Notes: generated by a model not told the origin, from the letters alone. DNA of 64,000 nt from JAAXHF01 sp965242605 (GCA_965242605.1 CBDESS010000004.1:248001-312000); one strand, 5' to 3'. Counted from the first letter of the stretch, positions 6,939-15,961 are shown. Numbers and translations are program-made.

Positions 6939-8825
6939 ATGGCCCTGCTGAGCGTTCAGCGGGTTCGGGTGAGCTTTGGTGGTCCGCCGCCGCTCGAGTC
7001 CGTCAGCCTGCACATCGAACCCGGCGAGCGGGTGTGTCTGCTAGGCCGTAATGGGGCCGGCAAATCGACCCTGCTGAAGTGTATTGCCGGTGAGCTTGTG
7101 CCGGACAGCGGCCAGGTTGCGTGCCAACAGACGACCCGAATCAGCTTCCTGCCCCAGGAGGTGCCCCGGGGTCTGCGCGGCACAGTATTTGATCTGGTCG
7201 CTGGCGGGCTGGGCAAACTCGGCGAATGCCTGGCCGCCTACCAGCGTGTCAGTGCTGAGCTGGCACGCGGCCAAGCCAACCGCCAGCTCCTGGCCCGGCT
7301 CGACCGCCTCCAACACAGCTTGGACACTAACCGCGGATGGCTCGTCCACCGCCAAGTCGAGCAGATTCTGTCGCACCTCAGGCTCGAGCCGGGCGCACCT
7401 TTTGCCAGCCTGTCGGGCGGCCTCAAACGGCGCACCCTGTTGGCCGCCGCCCTGGTCAATGACCCCGAGCTGCTGCTGCTTGACGAGCCGACCAACCACC
7501 TCGATATCGCCACAATTGGCTGGCTCGAAGAGTTTTTGCTCCAGCGCGACAAGGCCCTGTTGTTTGTCACCCACGACCGGATGTTGCTGCGGAAGCTCGC
7601 CACCCGGATTGTTGAGCTTGACCGTGGTCAGCTCACGAGCTGGCCGTGCGCGTATGAAACCTTTCTTCAGCGCAAACAGGCGGCGCTCGCCGCCGAAGCG
7701 GAAGAGTGGGCGCGCCTGGATAAAAAAATCGCCCAAGAAGAAATCTGGATTCGTCAGGGCATTACTGCCCGGCGGACGCGGAACGAGGGCCGGGTCCGCG
7801 CCCTCGAGGCCCTCCGCACGGCCCGCCAATCCCGACGGCACCAGCCGGGAAGCGTTCGGCTCCAGGTTCAAGACGCGCAGCGGTCCGGCAAACGTGTCAT
7901 CCGGGCCACGGACCTCAGCTACGGCTACACCGGTCAGCCGCTGGTGCAGCACTTCTCCACCACCATTCTGCGGGGCGACAAAGTCGGGATTATCGGTCCC
8001 AACGGCTCGGGCAAAACAACCCTGCTCCAACTCCTACTCGGTCTGCTGCCGCCCCAGCACGGTACGGTTGAGCACGGCGTCCGGCTGCGGACCGCCTATT
8101 TTGACCAGCTGCGGCTGGAGTTGGACGAGAATACCACCATGCGGGACATGGTTAGCGACGGGCACGACACCATCACCCTGAACGGGAAGCCGCGCCATAT
8201 CATCAGCTATTTGCAGGATTTCCTGTTTCCGCCCGACCGGGCCGGCAGCCCGGTCAAGGCGCTGTCGGGCGGCGAGCGCAACCGTCTGCTGTTGGCGCGC
8301 CTCTTTCTCCAGCCGTCGAATGTCCTGGTCCTTGATGAGCCGACCAACGATCTCGACGCGGACACCTTGGAACTGCTGGAAGAGCTGCTGCTGGAATACG
8401 CTGGCACGGTCTTATTGGTCAGCCATGACCGCGCCCTGCTCAACAATGTCGTCACCAGCATTATCGCCTTTGAGGGCAACGGCCAGGTGCATGAATATGT
8501 CGGCGGCTATGACGACTGGTTGCGTCAGCGTCGCCCAGTCCAAACGCCCGCGTCTCAGCCCAAGCCGGACAAACCCCGCCCTCCACGGCCGACCAGGAAA
8601 AAGCTGAGCTATGCGGAGCAACAGGAACTCCAGGCGCTGCCTGACACTATCGAACAACTCGAAGCCGAACAGCGCCAACTCCACCAGCAGTTAGCCGACC
8701 CCGAACTCTACCAGCGTAACGGCGCTCAGGTTGGGCCACTCAAGGCCAGGCTCAGCGCCGTAGAGCAAGAACTCGAAGCCACCTTTGCCCGTTGGGAGGC
8801 GCTGGAGGCTATTCAGCAGGGTTGA
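6939..8825 (+). CDS. uup: ABC-F ATPase, Uup type
   Basis: This 628-residue soluble ATPase has two nucleotide-binding domains and no membrane segment. Domain 1 has GRNGAGKST, LSGGLKRR and LLLLDEPTNHLD; domain 2 has GPNGSGKTT, LSGGERNR and VLVLDEPTNDLD. A charged linker joins them. The C-terminal coiled coil (about residues 555-625, rich in Glu/Gln/Leu) is the Uup hallmark. ABC-F proteins act on the ribosome; Uup also affects DNA-junction handling and transposon excision. GAGGG precedes the ATG. Confidence 0.9.
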   Translation: MALLSVQRVRVSFGGPPPLESVSLHIEPGERVCLLGRNGAGKSTLLKCIAGELVPDSGQVACQQTTRISFLPQEVPRGLRGTVFDLVAGGLGKLGECLAAYQRVSAELARGQANRQLLARLDRLQHSLDTNRGWLVHRQVEQILSHLRLEPGAPFASLSGGLKRRTLLAAALVNDPELLLLDEPTNHLDIATIGWLEEFLLQRDKALLFVTHDRMLLRKLATRIVELDRGQLTSWPCAYETFLQRKQAALAAEAEEWARLDKKIAQEEIWIRQGITARRTRNEGRVRALEALRTARQSRRHQPGSVRLQVQDAQRSGKRVIRATDLSYGYTGQPLVQHFSTTILRGDKVGIIGPNGSGKTTLLQLLLGLLPPQHGTVEHGVRLRTAYFDQLRLELDENTTMRDMVSDGHDTITLNGKPRHIISYLQDFLFPPDRAGSPVKALSGGERNRLLLARLFLQPSNVLVLDEPTNDLDADTLELLEELLLEYAGTVLLVSHDRALLNNVVTSIIAFEGNGQVHEYVGGYDDWLRQRRPVQTPASQPKPDKPRPPRPTRKKLSYAEQQELQALPDTIEQLEAEQRQLHQQLADPELYQRNGAQVGPLKARLSAVEQELEATFARWEALEAIQQG

Positions 8826-9348
8826 TGAGGCAGCGCGACCGTTGGCTGGTCGTGCAGTAATCTCCACATATTTTGTAAGATTGAGGGACGGGGGGAAGAT
8901 TTTGAGAATTATCAAAGTGAAAGCAGGTAAGTCCTTCGATTGGGATGCCATCCTTCTCATACCTCCCAAATCCCCACACCTCTGGGTAGTGCATCATCAC
9001 TACCCAGAGGAACAACCCGAAGCAACGCCCGGAAGCGTCCATGTTATGGAGACAGGCACGAGTATAGATCGGCTCAAAAACCGTGCCGGTCCAGTCAGAG
9101 CCCGGCATCCAGCTTGAAGTGTGGACTTCGCCACCTTCAATCCGCCCCCAGAGCTCGGTACAAATAGCGCCGAACTGCTCAGCCGTTAGCCGAGATCGCC
9201 AGATATCAAATTCAGGCCGGTGAGGGATATCCGTGATATACCGATCAGAAGTCAATTGAGTACAGCCAAAAAAGAGAACTACGATTTGAAAAATGACGCT
9301 GAAATAGATGCTTGACGTGGTGCCGAGCAAAAACCCAATACCGGTCAA
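8809..9348 (-). CDS. Hypothetical protein with N-terminal hydrophobic segment
   Basis: This 179-residue protein starts at TTG. Residues 1-30 are hydrophobic and end in FFGCTQL, a possible lipobox-like site, so it may be exported or lipid-anchored. The rest is Trp-, Cys- and Tyr-rich (EFDIWRS, SSWMPGSDWTG, HYPEVWGFGRY). I recognise no family. It overlaps the 3' end of uup by 17 bases on the opposite strand. Codon use is more AT-rich than the neighbours, suggesting recent acquisition together with the small genes just upstream. Confidence 0.6.
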   Translation of the reverse strand: MTGIGFLLGTTSSIYFSVIFQIVVLFFGCTQLTSDRYITDIPHRPEFDIWRSRLTAEQFGAICTELWGRIEGGEVHTSSWMPGSDWTGTVFEPIYTRACLHNMDASGRCFGLFLWVVMMHYPEVWGFGRYEKDGIPIEGLTCFHFDNSQNLPPVPQSYKICGDYCTTSQRSRCLINPAE

Positions 9349-9353
9349 GAATC

Positions 9354-9587
9354 CTATATTTTATTTGAGGAGACGAATAGAGCGCCTATCCAACTGCCTG
9401 GAAATATACCTGCTACATACGCAAGAGCTAATCCCGATAAAAGGCCGACCAATGCAATAACTCGTCTCGCCGGCTCTTTAACCCTCCAGGCAATTCCAAC
9501 GAGGAGAAATGGTGCAAAAATGAACGACGCTACAACCTTGAGTAGATACCTTGCTATTGCTTTGAAAATGGCACCGATCTTACCTTC
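9354..9587 (-). pseudogene. Two-helix membrane protein segment, probably the out-of-frame 3' half of the next small gene
   Basis: An open frame of 77 codons without a good start encodes two clear transmembrane helices (RYLLKVVASFIFAPFLLVGIAW in part, then RRVIALVGLLSGLALAYVAG) and ends SSNKI-stop, 5 bases before the TTG of the downstream gene. The start of the frame overlaps the end of the 41-codon gene at 9554-9679 in another frame. A single-base shift in an A/G-rich stretch near 9580 would join them into one protein of about 105 residues. Confidence 0.45.
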
Positions 9588-9679
9588 TTACCTTTTTCGC
9601 TTGATGCATTTTTGACAATCGCGGTGACGCAATCCCTCAAAAGTTCTGCTGCCGCCATTGATATCCGCCCAATAGCCAT
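9554..9679 (-). CDS. Short hypothetical protein, possibly the N-terminal half of a frameshifted membrane protein
   Basis: An ATG at 9679 with AAAAGGAG upstream opens a 41-residue frame (MAIGRISMAAAELLRDCVTA...), amphipathic and then Lys-rich. The ribosome binding site is good, so translation is likely. It may be complete, or continue into the two-helix segment at 9354-9587 after a frameshift. It belongs to an AT-richer patch (about 8.85-9.72 kb) with no homologues that I recognise. Confidence 0.4.
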   Translation of the reverse strand: MAIGRISMAAAELLRDCVTAIVKNASSEKGKKVRSVPFSKQ

Positions 9680-9730
9680 TGGACACTCCTTTTGCTTCAA
9701 TTTGGTCCCACCACAGGCGCTATTATAATT

Positions 9731-10780
9731 TTAGCTGCCCCGCAACTCTTTGCGCACAATCTCGGCCCCGGCGACCAGGGCGTGCAGCTTGGCCCGGGCC
9801 AGACCCCGGGATGAGGCTGAAAAGCCGCAATCACAGGTCAGGTAGAGTTTTTCGGGATCGACGTGCTGCAAGACACACCGTATCCGCTCGGCCACGTCTT
9901 CCGGCGTCTCCAGATACATTGACTTCACGTCAATCACGCCGGCGGCCAACTCCCGCTCCCCGCCAAACTCACTCCAGATCCCGACTTCCGACATTTCCCG
10001 ATTCGAGAACTCCAGGGCAAACTGCTCTGCCCTGGCCTCCAGAATACCCGGAAAGAGCGGACGGTAGGTGCGTTTCATGGCCGGCCGGCCCTGATTGTTG
10101 CCAAAGCAGATGTGTAGCGCGATTTTGGCCTCCAGGCCCTCAACCGTCTTATTGAACAGGGCGACCGTCTCTTCAACCGGCAGGCCCTGGGTGCGACCGA
10201 CGGCCGAGGGCTCGTCGATCTGAATAAATGCCGCGCCCACGGCCACCACCTGCTTGAGTTCCCGGTTTACCAGCTCGGCCAGATCGTACAGCAGCGGCAT
10301 ATAATCGCCGCCGTAGCCTGCCCTGGGGGTGATTGGCAGGGCGAGCGTCAGCGGGCCCGGGCAGCACACCTTGAGCGGCCGGCGGGTCAGCCTGCGCACA
10401 TCCTGGTATTCTTTGACCAAGCCAAAGCCTTGGGGCGCGCCGACCCGCTCAAGCGTCTCAAAACGCGGCGCGCTGTCATAACTCATCACCCCCAGCTTGC
10501 GTTGGGCGGGAACAACACTCAGACCGGACAGCTTTTCGACCACATTCCACAGGAAACGCTGGCGGCGGATTTCCCCATCGCTCAGAATATCGAGCCCGGC
10601 CTCCTCCTGGTCGCACACCGCAACCCTGACCGCATCAAGAATAGCCTCTTCCAGATCGGCCGGCCCCGCAGTCCCGGCCCGCAGCGCCCGGCGCATCGCC
10701 GTCAGCCAGCCGGGTGAAGCATACGAGCCGACCCCCATAGTGGGCAGTACACCAAGCTCGGTTCCGTTGAGAAGCGGCAT
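9731..10780 (-). CDS. Cobalamin-independent methionine synthase (MetE C-terminal domain) family protein
   Basis: This 349-residue protein corresponds to the catalytic half of MetE only. The zinc ligands of the family are in place: HIC near residue 232, a downstream Glu in ALEFS and the Cys in CDCGF near residue 323. The N-terminal folate-binding repeat of full-length MetE (about 750 residues) is absent. Such short MetE-like proteins use other methyl donors or partner proteins, or cleave related thioether substrates. AGGAGG precedes the ATG. It is divergent from the aminotransferase gene. Confidence 0.85.
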   Translation of the reverse strand: MPLLNGTELGVLPTMGVGSYASPGWLTAMRRALRAGTAGPADLEEAILDAVRVAVCDQEEAGLDILSDGEIRRQRFLWNVVEKLSGLSVVPAQRKLGVMSYDSAPRFETLERVGAPQGFGLVKEYQDVRRLTRRPLKVCCPGPLTLALPITPRAGYGGDYMPLLYDLAELVNRELKQVVAVGAAFIQIDEPSAVGRTQGLPVEETVALFNKTVEGLEAKIALHICFGNNQGRPAMKRTYRPLFPGILEARAEQFALEFSNREMSEVGIWSEFGGERELAAGVIDVKSMYLETPEDVAERIRCVLQHVDPEKLYLTCDCGFSASSRGLARAKLHALVAGAEIVRKELRGS

Positions 10781-10903
10781 CGTTCAAACCTCCTTTGTGA
10801 GCCAGCTCTGTTCTTGCCGCGCTCTTGTAGCAAAAGCGCTTTTCCCTGTCAGCTGTCCGTGCTAGGCTGAAACGGTCCACACCGAGCACTGAGGGGAGCA
10901 TAC

Positions 10904-12091
10904 ATGACACGGATTGGTAGCCTGTCCGTCCCGCAACGGGTCCTGCTCGGTCCAGGTCCCAGCAATGTCCATCCGCGCGTCCTCCAGGCGATGTCCAACC
11001 CCGTAGTCGGTCATCTTGACCCAACGTTCATCAAACTGATGGACCACACCCAAGAGTTGCTGCGGTTTGTGTTCCAGACCCGGAACAGGATGACCTTACC
11101 CATCTCCGGCACCGGGAGTGCGGGTATGGAAACCTGTCTGGCCAACCTTATTGAACCGGGAGATGAGGTCATCATTGGGGTGAACGGGGTCTTTGGTACG
11201 CGCATGGTCGAGGTTGCCGAGCGCTGCGGCGCACGGCCATTTGCCATGCGAACAGAGTGGGGCCGCGTCTTTGGCCCTGAACAGGTCAAGGAGGCGTTAG
11301 ACCAGTGTCCGCGGCCCAAGTTTGTCGCCCTGGTCCACGCCGAAACCTCAACCGGTGCCTGGCAGCCGCTTGAAGAACTGACCCCCCTCATTCACCAGGC
11401 TGGCGCGCTGTTTGTAGTGGACGCCGTTACCTCGCTGGGCGGCTGTCCACTTGAAGTCGATAACTGGGGCATTGACGCCTGCTACAGCGGCACCCAGAAA
11501 TGCCTGAGCTGTCCGCCGGGGCTGTCCCCAGTGACTTTCAGTCAGACCGCACTGGATGTCATTGGCCGGCGCGCCTCTCGGGTCCAGAGCTGGTATCTTG
11601 ACCTCAGCCTGCTGGGCAATTACTGGAGCGAAGGCCAAGCCAAGCGGGTCTATCACCACACTGCCCCAATCTCGATGACCTATGCGCTGTGTGAAGCCCT
11701 GAGCCTGGTCAAAGAAGAAGGGCTGTCGGCCCGGTATGCCCGCCATAAGCGCAACCACGAGGCTCTGGCGGCCGGCCTCAAAGCCCTGGGCATTGCACTG
11801 GCCGCCGAGGGGGGCCACCGTTTGTGGATGCTCAACAGCGTCAGCGTACCCGACGGGATTGACGAGGCCGCGGTGCGGAGTACCCTGCTGAACGACTACA
11901 ACATTGAGGTCGGTGCCGGACTGGGCGATTTTGCCGGTAAGGTGTGGCGGATTGGGCTCATGGGAGAGTCCAGCTCCCAGGCAAACGTCTTGCTCCTGTT
12001 GGAATCTCTGGAAGCGGTGTTGGGCCACCACGGCCATCGGTGTCGGCCTGGAGACGCTGCCCGGGCGGCACGGCAGGTCTATGACACATAG
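10904..12091 (+). CDS. Alanine/serine-glyoxylate aminotransferase family protein (class V, PLP)
   Basis: This 395-residue fold-type I aminotransferase of the AGT/SGAT group starts LLGPGPSNVHPRVLQAM, the typical N-terminus. GTGSAGMETCLANL forms the PLP phosphate region, DAVTSLGG carries the PLP-ring aspartate, and GTQKCLS carries the Schiff-base lysine. It would transfer the amino group of alanine or serine to glyoxylate. It could alternatively be a purine-catabolism ureidoglycine-glyoxylate aminotransferase, since the two are hard to separate by eye. Confidence 0.87.
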   Translation: MTRIGSLSVPQRVLLGPGPSNVHPRVLQAMSNPVVGHLDPTFIKLMDHTQELLRFVFQTRNRMTLPISGTGSAGMETCLANLIEPGDEVIIGVNGVFGTRMVEVAERCGARPFAMRTEWGRVFGPEQVKEALDQCPRPKFVALVHAETSTGAWQPLEELTPLIHQAGALFVVDAVTSLGGCPLEVDNWGIDACYSGTQKCLSCPPGLSPVTFSQTALDVIGRRASRVQSWYLDLSLLGNYWSEGQAKRVYHHTAPISMTYALCEALSLVKEEGLSARYARHKRNHEALAAGLKALGIALAAEGGHRLWMLNSVSVPDGIDEAAVRSTLLNDYNIEVGAGLGDFAGKVWRIGLMGESSSQANVLLLLESLEAVLGHHGHRCRPGDAARAARQVYDT

Positions 12092-12105
12092 GCTGGGGGA
12101 GGAAG

Positions 12106-13266
12106 ATGGAGATGTGGATCGGGTTGGGGAAGGTCTTCTGGGTGCCGTTTGTCCCTGGCCTTTTGGCTGTTCTTGTCTTCCTCCCCCCTGCCCTCCAGGC
12201 CGCCCCACCCCTCCTCGTCCGCCTCGCCCCCCACACCGCACCAGCCCTGTCCGACGACCTCAGCCGTACCTCTCTCAAGTATGCGGTGAGACGCAGCCTT
12301 ACGGCGCTCCGTTCCAGACCCGCCTCCGCATCCGTGGTCTTTGGCGCTCAGCGCCTGAGTCTGACCTACATCCGTGACAGCCTGCAACACTTTTACACGC
12401 TGCTGGAAACCGAAGAAGACTTGGCCGCCGCGGTCCTGCGCGACTTTGACATCTACCGGGCCAGCTCTCAGGTCCTCTTCACCGGCTACCACGAGCCGCT
12501 GCTCAGGGGCAGCCTGATCCGCACCCAACGCTACCGCTATCCCCTCTACCGCCCGCCCGACGACCTCGTCAAACTCGCCCCGGCCTCGGGCCAAAGCACC
12601 CCGCGGGTCGGTCGCTGGGTCAAGGGCCGGTTCGTGCCCTACTTCACCCGGGCCGACATCGATGGTCGGGGCGTCCTGGCCAACAGGCGCTATGAGTTTG
12701 CCTGGCTTGACGACCCGGTAGCCCTGTTCTTCCTGCACATTCAAGGCTCTGGACAGGTTGAACTGACGGACGGCTCGCGCCTGCGGGTCGGCTATGCCGG
12801 CACAAATGGACACCCCTATACCAGTATTGGCAAACACCTGCGCCAACAGGGCAAGCTCCAACCCGGGGGCACCTCCAGCCCGGATATCAAGCGCTACCTG
12901 TATACCCACCCTGAAGAGCAGAACGCAATTTTTTTTCAGAATCGGCGCTACGTTTTTTTTCAACCCAGCCAAGGCGAGCCGCGCGGCAGCCTCGGCAGCC
13001 GGCTGACCGCCGGACGCTCAATTGCCACCGACCCCCAGATCTATCCGCTCGGCGCACTCGGATTTATCCGCACCAGAAAACCCCTGCTCAGTCGGCACCA
13101 GGCCGTGGCCTGGCAGTCTTTTTCTCGTTTTGTGCTGCTTCAGGACAGCGGTGCAGCGATCCGCGGCCCCGGGCGGGTCGATATCTTCTGGGGCAGTGGT
13201 GCCCAGCCCGAAGCCGGGTATATGGCCGAGCAGGGCGAACTGTACCTGCTGCTGAAAAAGCGCTAG
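12106..13266 (+). CDS. mltA: Membrane-bound lytic murein transglycosylase A (MltA)
   Basis: This 386-residue exported protein has a signal peptide (residues 1-29, ending LQAAPP). The MltA barrel domain includes FTGYHEPLLRGS and FFLHIQGSGQVELTDG. The C-terminal 3D domain contains LQDSGAAIRGPGRVDIFWGSG; the aspartate in GRVDIFWG is the expected catalytic acid. The enzyme cleaves peptidoglycan glycan strands with 1,6-anhydro-muramic acid formation at the cell envelope. It starts 14 bases after the aminotransferase gene. Confidence 0.9.
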   Translation: MEMWIGLGKVFWVPFVPGLLAVLVFLPPALQAAPPLLVRLAPHTAPALSDDLSRTSLKYAVRRSLTALRSRPASASVVFGAQRLSLTYIRDSLQHFYTLLETEEDLAAAVLRDFDIYRASSQVLFTGYHEPLLRGSLIRTQRYRYPLYRPPDDLVKLAPASGQSTPRVGRWVKGRFVPYFTRADIDGRGVLANRRYEFAWLDDPVALFFLHIQGSGQVELTDGSRLRVGYAGTNGHPYTSIGKHLRQQGKLQPGGTSSPDIKRYLYTHPEEQNAIFFQNRRYVFFQPSQGEPRGSLGSRLTAGRSIATDPQIYPLGALGFIRTRKPLLSRHQAVAWQSFSRFVLLQDSGAAIRGPGRVDIFWGSGAQPEAGYMAEQGELYLLLKKR

Positions 13267-13286
13267 GCGGCAGAGAGAGCAGGGCA

Positions 13287-13700
13287 ATGTCAACACCAGC
13301 CATTCCCACCAGGGGGCTGCGCCATGTGGCCCTCAACGTTGCCGATGTTGCGACCTCGGTCGCCTTTTACACCGACCTGTTCGGGATGCGGGTCGTCTGG
13401 CAGCCCGACGCCGAGAATGCCTATCTGTCGTCCGGCTGCGACAACCTTGCCCTGCACCTAGCCCCGCCCGAGCCGCCGATCCAGGCGGCCAGGCAGCGGC
13501 TTGACCATCTTGGTTTTGTAGTTGCCGCCCCGAGCGATGTGGACCGGGCGGCCGAGGTACTGAGTGCCCGGCAGGTCCCCATCGTTACCGCTCCACGAAC
13601 CCACCGGGACGGGAGCCGCTCCCTGTACTGTAAGGACCCGGACGGCAACCTGCTCCAGATTCTCTATGAACCAAGCCTCAGTCCCCAACAGCTCGGCTGA
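13287..13700 (+). CDS. VOC family protein (glyoxalase/dioxygenase fold)
   Basis: This 137-residue vicinal-oxygen-chelate protein shows LRHVALNVADVATSVAFYTDLFGM at the start. The second half has RLDHLGFVV and a terminal YCKDPDGNLLQILYE, where the Glu is the usual metal ligand. Metal ligands would be His12, a mid-chain His and that Glu. Substrate unknown. The gene overlaps the following phosphatidyltransferase gene by 35 bases if the ATG at 13666 is used there. Confidence 0.82.
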   Translation: MSTPAIPTRGLRHVALNVADVATSVAFYTDLFGMRVVWQPDAENAYLSSGCDNLALHLAPPEPPIQAARQRLDHLGFVVAAPSDVDRAAEVLSARQVPIVTAPRTHRDGSRSLYCKDPDGNLLQILYEPSLSPQQLG

Positions 13701-14442
13701 GGGCCGCCAGCCTGCGTTTTCCCCCTGGCAGTACGCCGCCGCCTGGGCGGTCCACGTCTACACGGCTTCGGGCTTTGTCGTTGGCTTCCTGGCTCTACGG
13801 GCAACCGTGGAGGGGCGGCCGCGGAGTGCCTTCTTGTGGATGCTGATCGCGGTGCTGGTTGATGCGACAGACGGAATGTTGGCCCGCGCCGCGCAGGTCA
13901 AACGGATCGTGCCGTGGTTCAACGGGGCCAAACTTGACGACCTCGTCGACTCTTTCACCTATGTCATCGTACCCGCCGTGTTTCTGTCTGAGTTTCAGCT
14001 TCTGCCGGCCTCAGCCGGCCTGCCCTTTGCCGCCCTCATCCTTGTGGCCAGCAGCTATGGCTTCTGTCAGGCCGAGGCCAAAACCGAGGATTTCTTCTTC
14101 AGTGGTTTTCCGTCGTACTGGAATATCGTGGTCTTCTACCTGTATACCGCCCAGACGCCAGCCTGGCTGAACGCTGGCGTGGTGGCCTTGTGCGCCGTCC
14201 TTGTCTTTGTTCCCATTCGGTATGTCTATCCCTCTCGAACCGTCCCCTTGCGTGGCCTGACCAACAGCCTTGGGGTGGCCTGGGCCGTCCTGGTAGGACT
14301 CCTCATCTGGCAGCTGCCCAGCCCCAACCCGTGGCTGCTCGGAGCGTCACTGAGCTACCCGCTCTACTACACGCTCCTGTCCGTCTACCTGCACACCACA
14401 CGAGCGGCTACGGCCAAGCAGACCGCGAGTTCTCCAGGATAA
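13666..14442 (+). CDS. pcs: CDP-alcohol phosphatidyltransferase, phosphatidylcholine synthase-like
   Basis: This 258-residue membrane protein has about eight helices. The CDP-alcohol phosphotransferase motif is complete at about residues 65-94: D..DG..AR followed by G...D...D (DATDGMLAR, then GAKLDDLVD). The surrounding SFTYVIVPA and the EAKTEDFFFSGFPSYWNI stretch match the bacterial phosphatidylcholine synthase subfamily, which condenses CDP-diacylglycerol with choline. Phosphatidylserine or phosphatidylglycerophosphate synthases share the motif but usually lack that second segment. The start is inside the preceding gene; no strong ribosome site is seen. Confidence 0.75.
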   Translation: MNQASVPNSSAEGRQPAFSPWQYAAAWAVHVYTASGFVVGFLALRATVEGRPRSAFLWMLIAVLVDATDGMLARAAQVKRIVPWFNGAKLDDLVDSFTYVIVPAVFLSEFQLLPASAGLPFAALILVASSYGFCQAEAKTEDFFFSGFPSYWNIVVFYLYTAQTPAWLNAGVVALCAVLVFVPIRYVYPSRTVPLRGLTNSLGVAWAVLVGLLIWQLPSPNPWLLGASLSYPLYYTLLSVYLHTTRAATAKQTASSPG

Positions 14443-14477
14443 GGGGAGGGTCCGGACACCAGGACCGGGCCCGTTTC

Positions 14478-15142
14478 TTACGCGCCCGCCAACGCTTGAA
14501 GGCCAACAACAGTGGGCCGCCAACGAGGCCGGCCACAAATCCCCCCATGCGCCCCCCACATCATCAGCTGTTCATTGCGGACGAGGAGGTAGAGTTCAGA
14601 GCCGAGCAATAAGACCAGCCAGACCAGGACATAGCCAAGGGTCGGAATCCGAACAATCCGGAAAACAGGCGGAATGACCGTCAGGACGCGCTCGGTCGGA
14701 TACAACACACAGTAGGTCCCGGCCAGCGCGGCAATGGCACCGCTGGCCCCGATCATCGGCACGGTCGAAAACGGCGTAACACAGGTCTGGGCCAGCATGG
14801 CCTCCACCCCGCCGAAGCAGAAGAAGGCGGCGTAGTGGCCGGCACCCAGACGATCCTCAACAGGCCGACCAAAGACATACAGAAAAAACAGATTGCCGAT
14901 CAAATGGGTCCATCTGCCGTGTAAGAAAATACTGCTGAGGAGGGGCGAGAGACGCGGGAGTTTGCGCTGCCCAATGGCCTCAGTGAACTCGGCCGGAACC
15001 CAGCCGTAGCGGGCAAAAACGCAGCCAAGCCAAGACTATGCTGGTGCAATTCATAGCCGAGCAGGCCGATACAGGCTACCATCACGGCGTAGGTCACCCA
15101 CGCGGTGCGCTGCAAAGGAATCGTTGAGCCGAGTGGAATCAT
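14478..15142 (-). pseudogene. Rhomboid family intramembrane serine protease, two frameshifts
   Basis: Reading in sections gives a complete rhomboid. The N-terminus MIPLGSTIPLQRTAWVTYAVM is in one frame (15142 down to about 15020). The middle is in another frame, with VPAEFTE, FLHGRWTHLIGNLFFLYVFG, the catalytic Ser in GASGAIAALAG and the catalytic His in WGAHGG. The last helix (GGFVAGLVGGPLLLAFK) needs a third frame, which would end at the TAG at 14408-14410, inside pcs. The shifts fall at or beside the T5 run (15015-15019) and the G6 run (14541-14546) of the coding strand, so sequencing error is a real alternative to pseudogenisation. Confidence 0.75.
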
Positions 15143-15228
15143 GGGGGCAGAGACCCTGGCGGATGGGTACTGGGCTTGGCGGGCTTCTTATAGCACCGGC
15201 GCGTCAGGTATGATAGGGGAAGAAGCCG

Positions 15229-15573
15229 ATGCCGATTTACGATTACCGCTGCCAGGCGTGTCACACAACGCAGAGCCTGCTCTTCCTCAGCCTGGCTGAG
15301 GCCGAGGCTGAGGAACGGACGGCCATCTGTCAGCAGTGCGGAAAACCTCGGCTCAGCCGCATCCTGTCGCGTTTTGCCTACCATCAGAGCGAGGCGAACC
15401 GCCTCCAAGACTTTGATACTGGTGCCGCGCGGGACGAATCCTTCTACCGTGACTCTCGCAATGTCGGTCTGTGGGCAAAGAAACGGGCCAGAGAGATGGG
15501 GGTTGATTTAGGGGCGCGGTTCGAAGAAACCGTGGAAAAAGCCCGGAGCGGGAAGATCGGCGATGAGATCTAA
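15229..15573 (+). CDS. FmdB-type zinc-ribbon protein
   Basis: This 114-residue protein starts MPIYDYRCQACH and has a second CxxC (CQQCGKPRLSRI), the FmdB regulatory zinc-ribbon layout of about 35-40 residues. The remaining 75 residues are charged and unassigned. Family members are annotated as putative regulators, but their function is mostly unknown. The start is the ATG after GGGGAAG. It is divergent from the rhomboid gene. Confidence 0.8.
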   Translation: MPIYDYRCQACHTTQSLLFLSLAEAEAEERTAICQQCGKPRLSRILSRFAYHQSEANRLQDFDTGAARDESFYRDSRNVGLWAKKRAREMGVDLGARFEETVEKARSGKIGDEI

Positions 15574-15633
15574 ACTCTCTCTGCCCTCTACCGTGCCCAC
15601 GGCCGCCCGCTTACCCCGGCATGGGTCGGTGCG

Positions 15634-15921
15634 ATGATCCGTCGGGCGCGCACTCTCGTGTGGCGGGCGTGCCGTGTGGTCGGCGGGATTGCGCTCGTCG
15701 TGGTCGGCGGCGTGCTCAGTCTTCCCGGCATTCCGGGCCCTGGTATTGTGGTGGTCATCTTGGGCTTGGGCCTGCTGAGTTCGGAATTTCACTGGGCCGA
15801 CCGGCTGTACAGCCGGATCAAGAAGGCCGGCCAGGCCCTTGTCCGGCGCGCACAATCGAAAAGGAAGGACACCGATGGACGACAGGGACCGCTTGGGCAG
15901 TCCACTCCACGACAGGGGTAA
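15634..15921 (+). CDS. PGPGW-type small membrane protein
   Basis: This 95-residue protein has a basic N-terminus and a hydrophobic hairpin (residues 15-50) containing LPGIPGPGIVVVILGLGLLSSEF, the PGPG signature of the putative transmembrane PGPGW family. A basic cytoplasmic tail follows. Function unknown. It is separated by 40 bases from the GST gene downstream and probably cotranscribed. Confidence 0.75.
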   Translation: MIRRARTLVWRACRVVGGIALVVVGGVLSLPGIPGPGIVVVILGLGLLSSEFHWADRLYSRIKKAGQALVRRAQSKRKDTDGRQGPLGQSTPRQG

Positions 15922-15961
15922 GCAGGTGGTCAAAAAACTCCCTCGGAACAAGGAGGCGTCA

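Noticed and set aside
9361..9600. Prophage or transposon end in the AT-richer islet
   Set aside because: No integrase, transposase, terminal repeat or attachment site was found.
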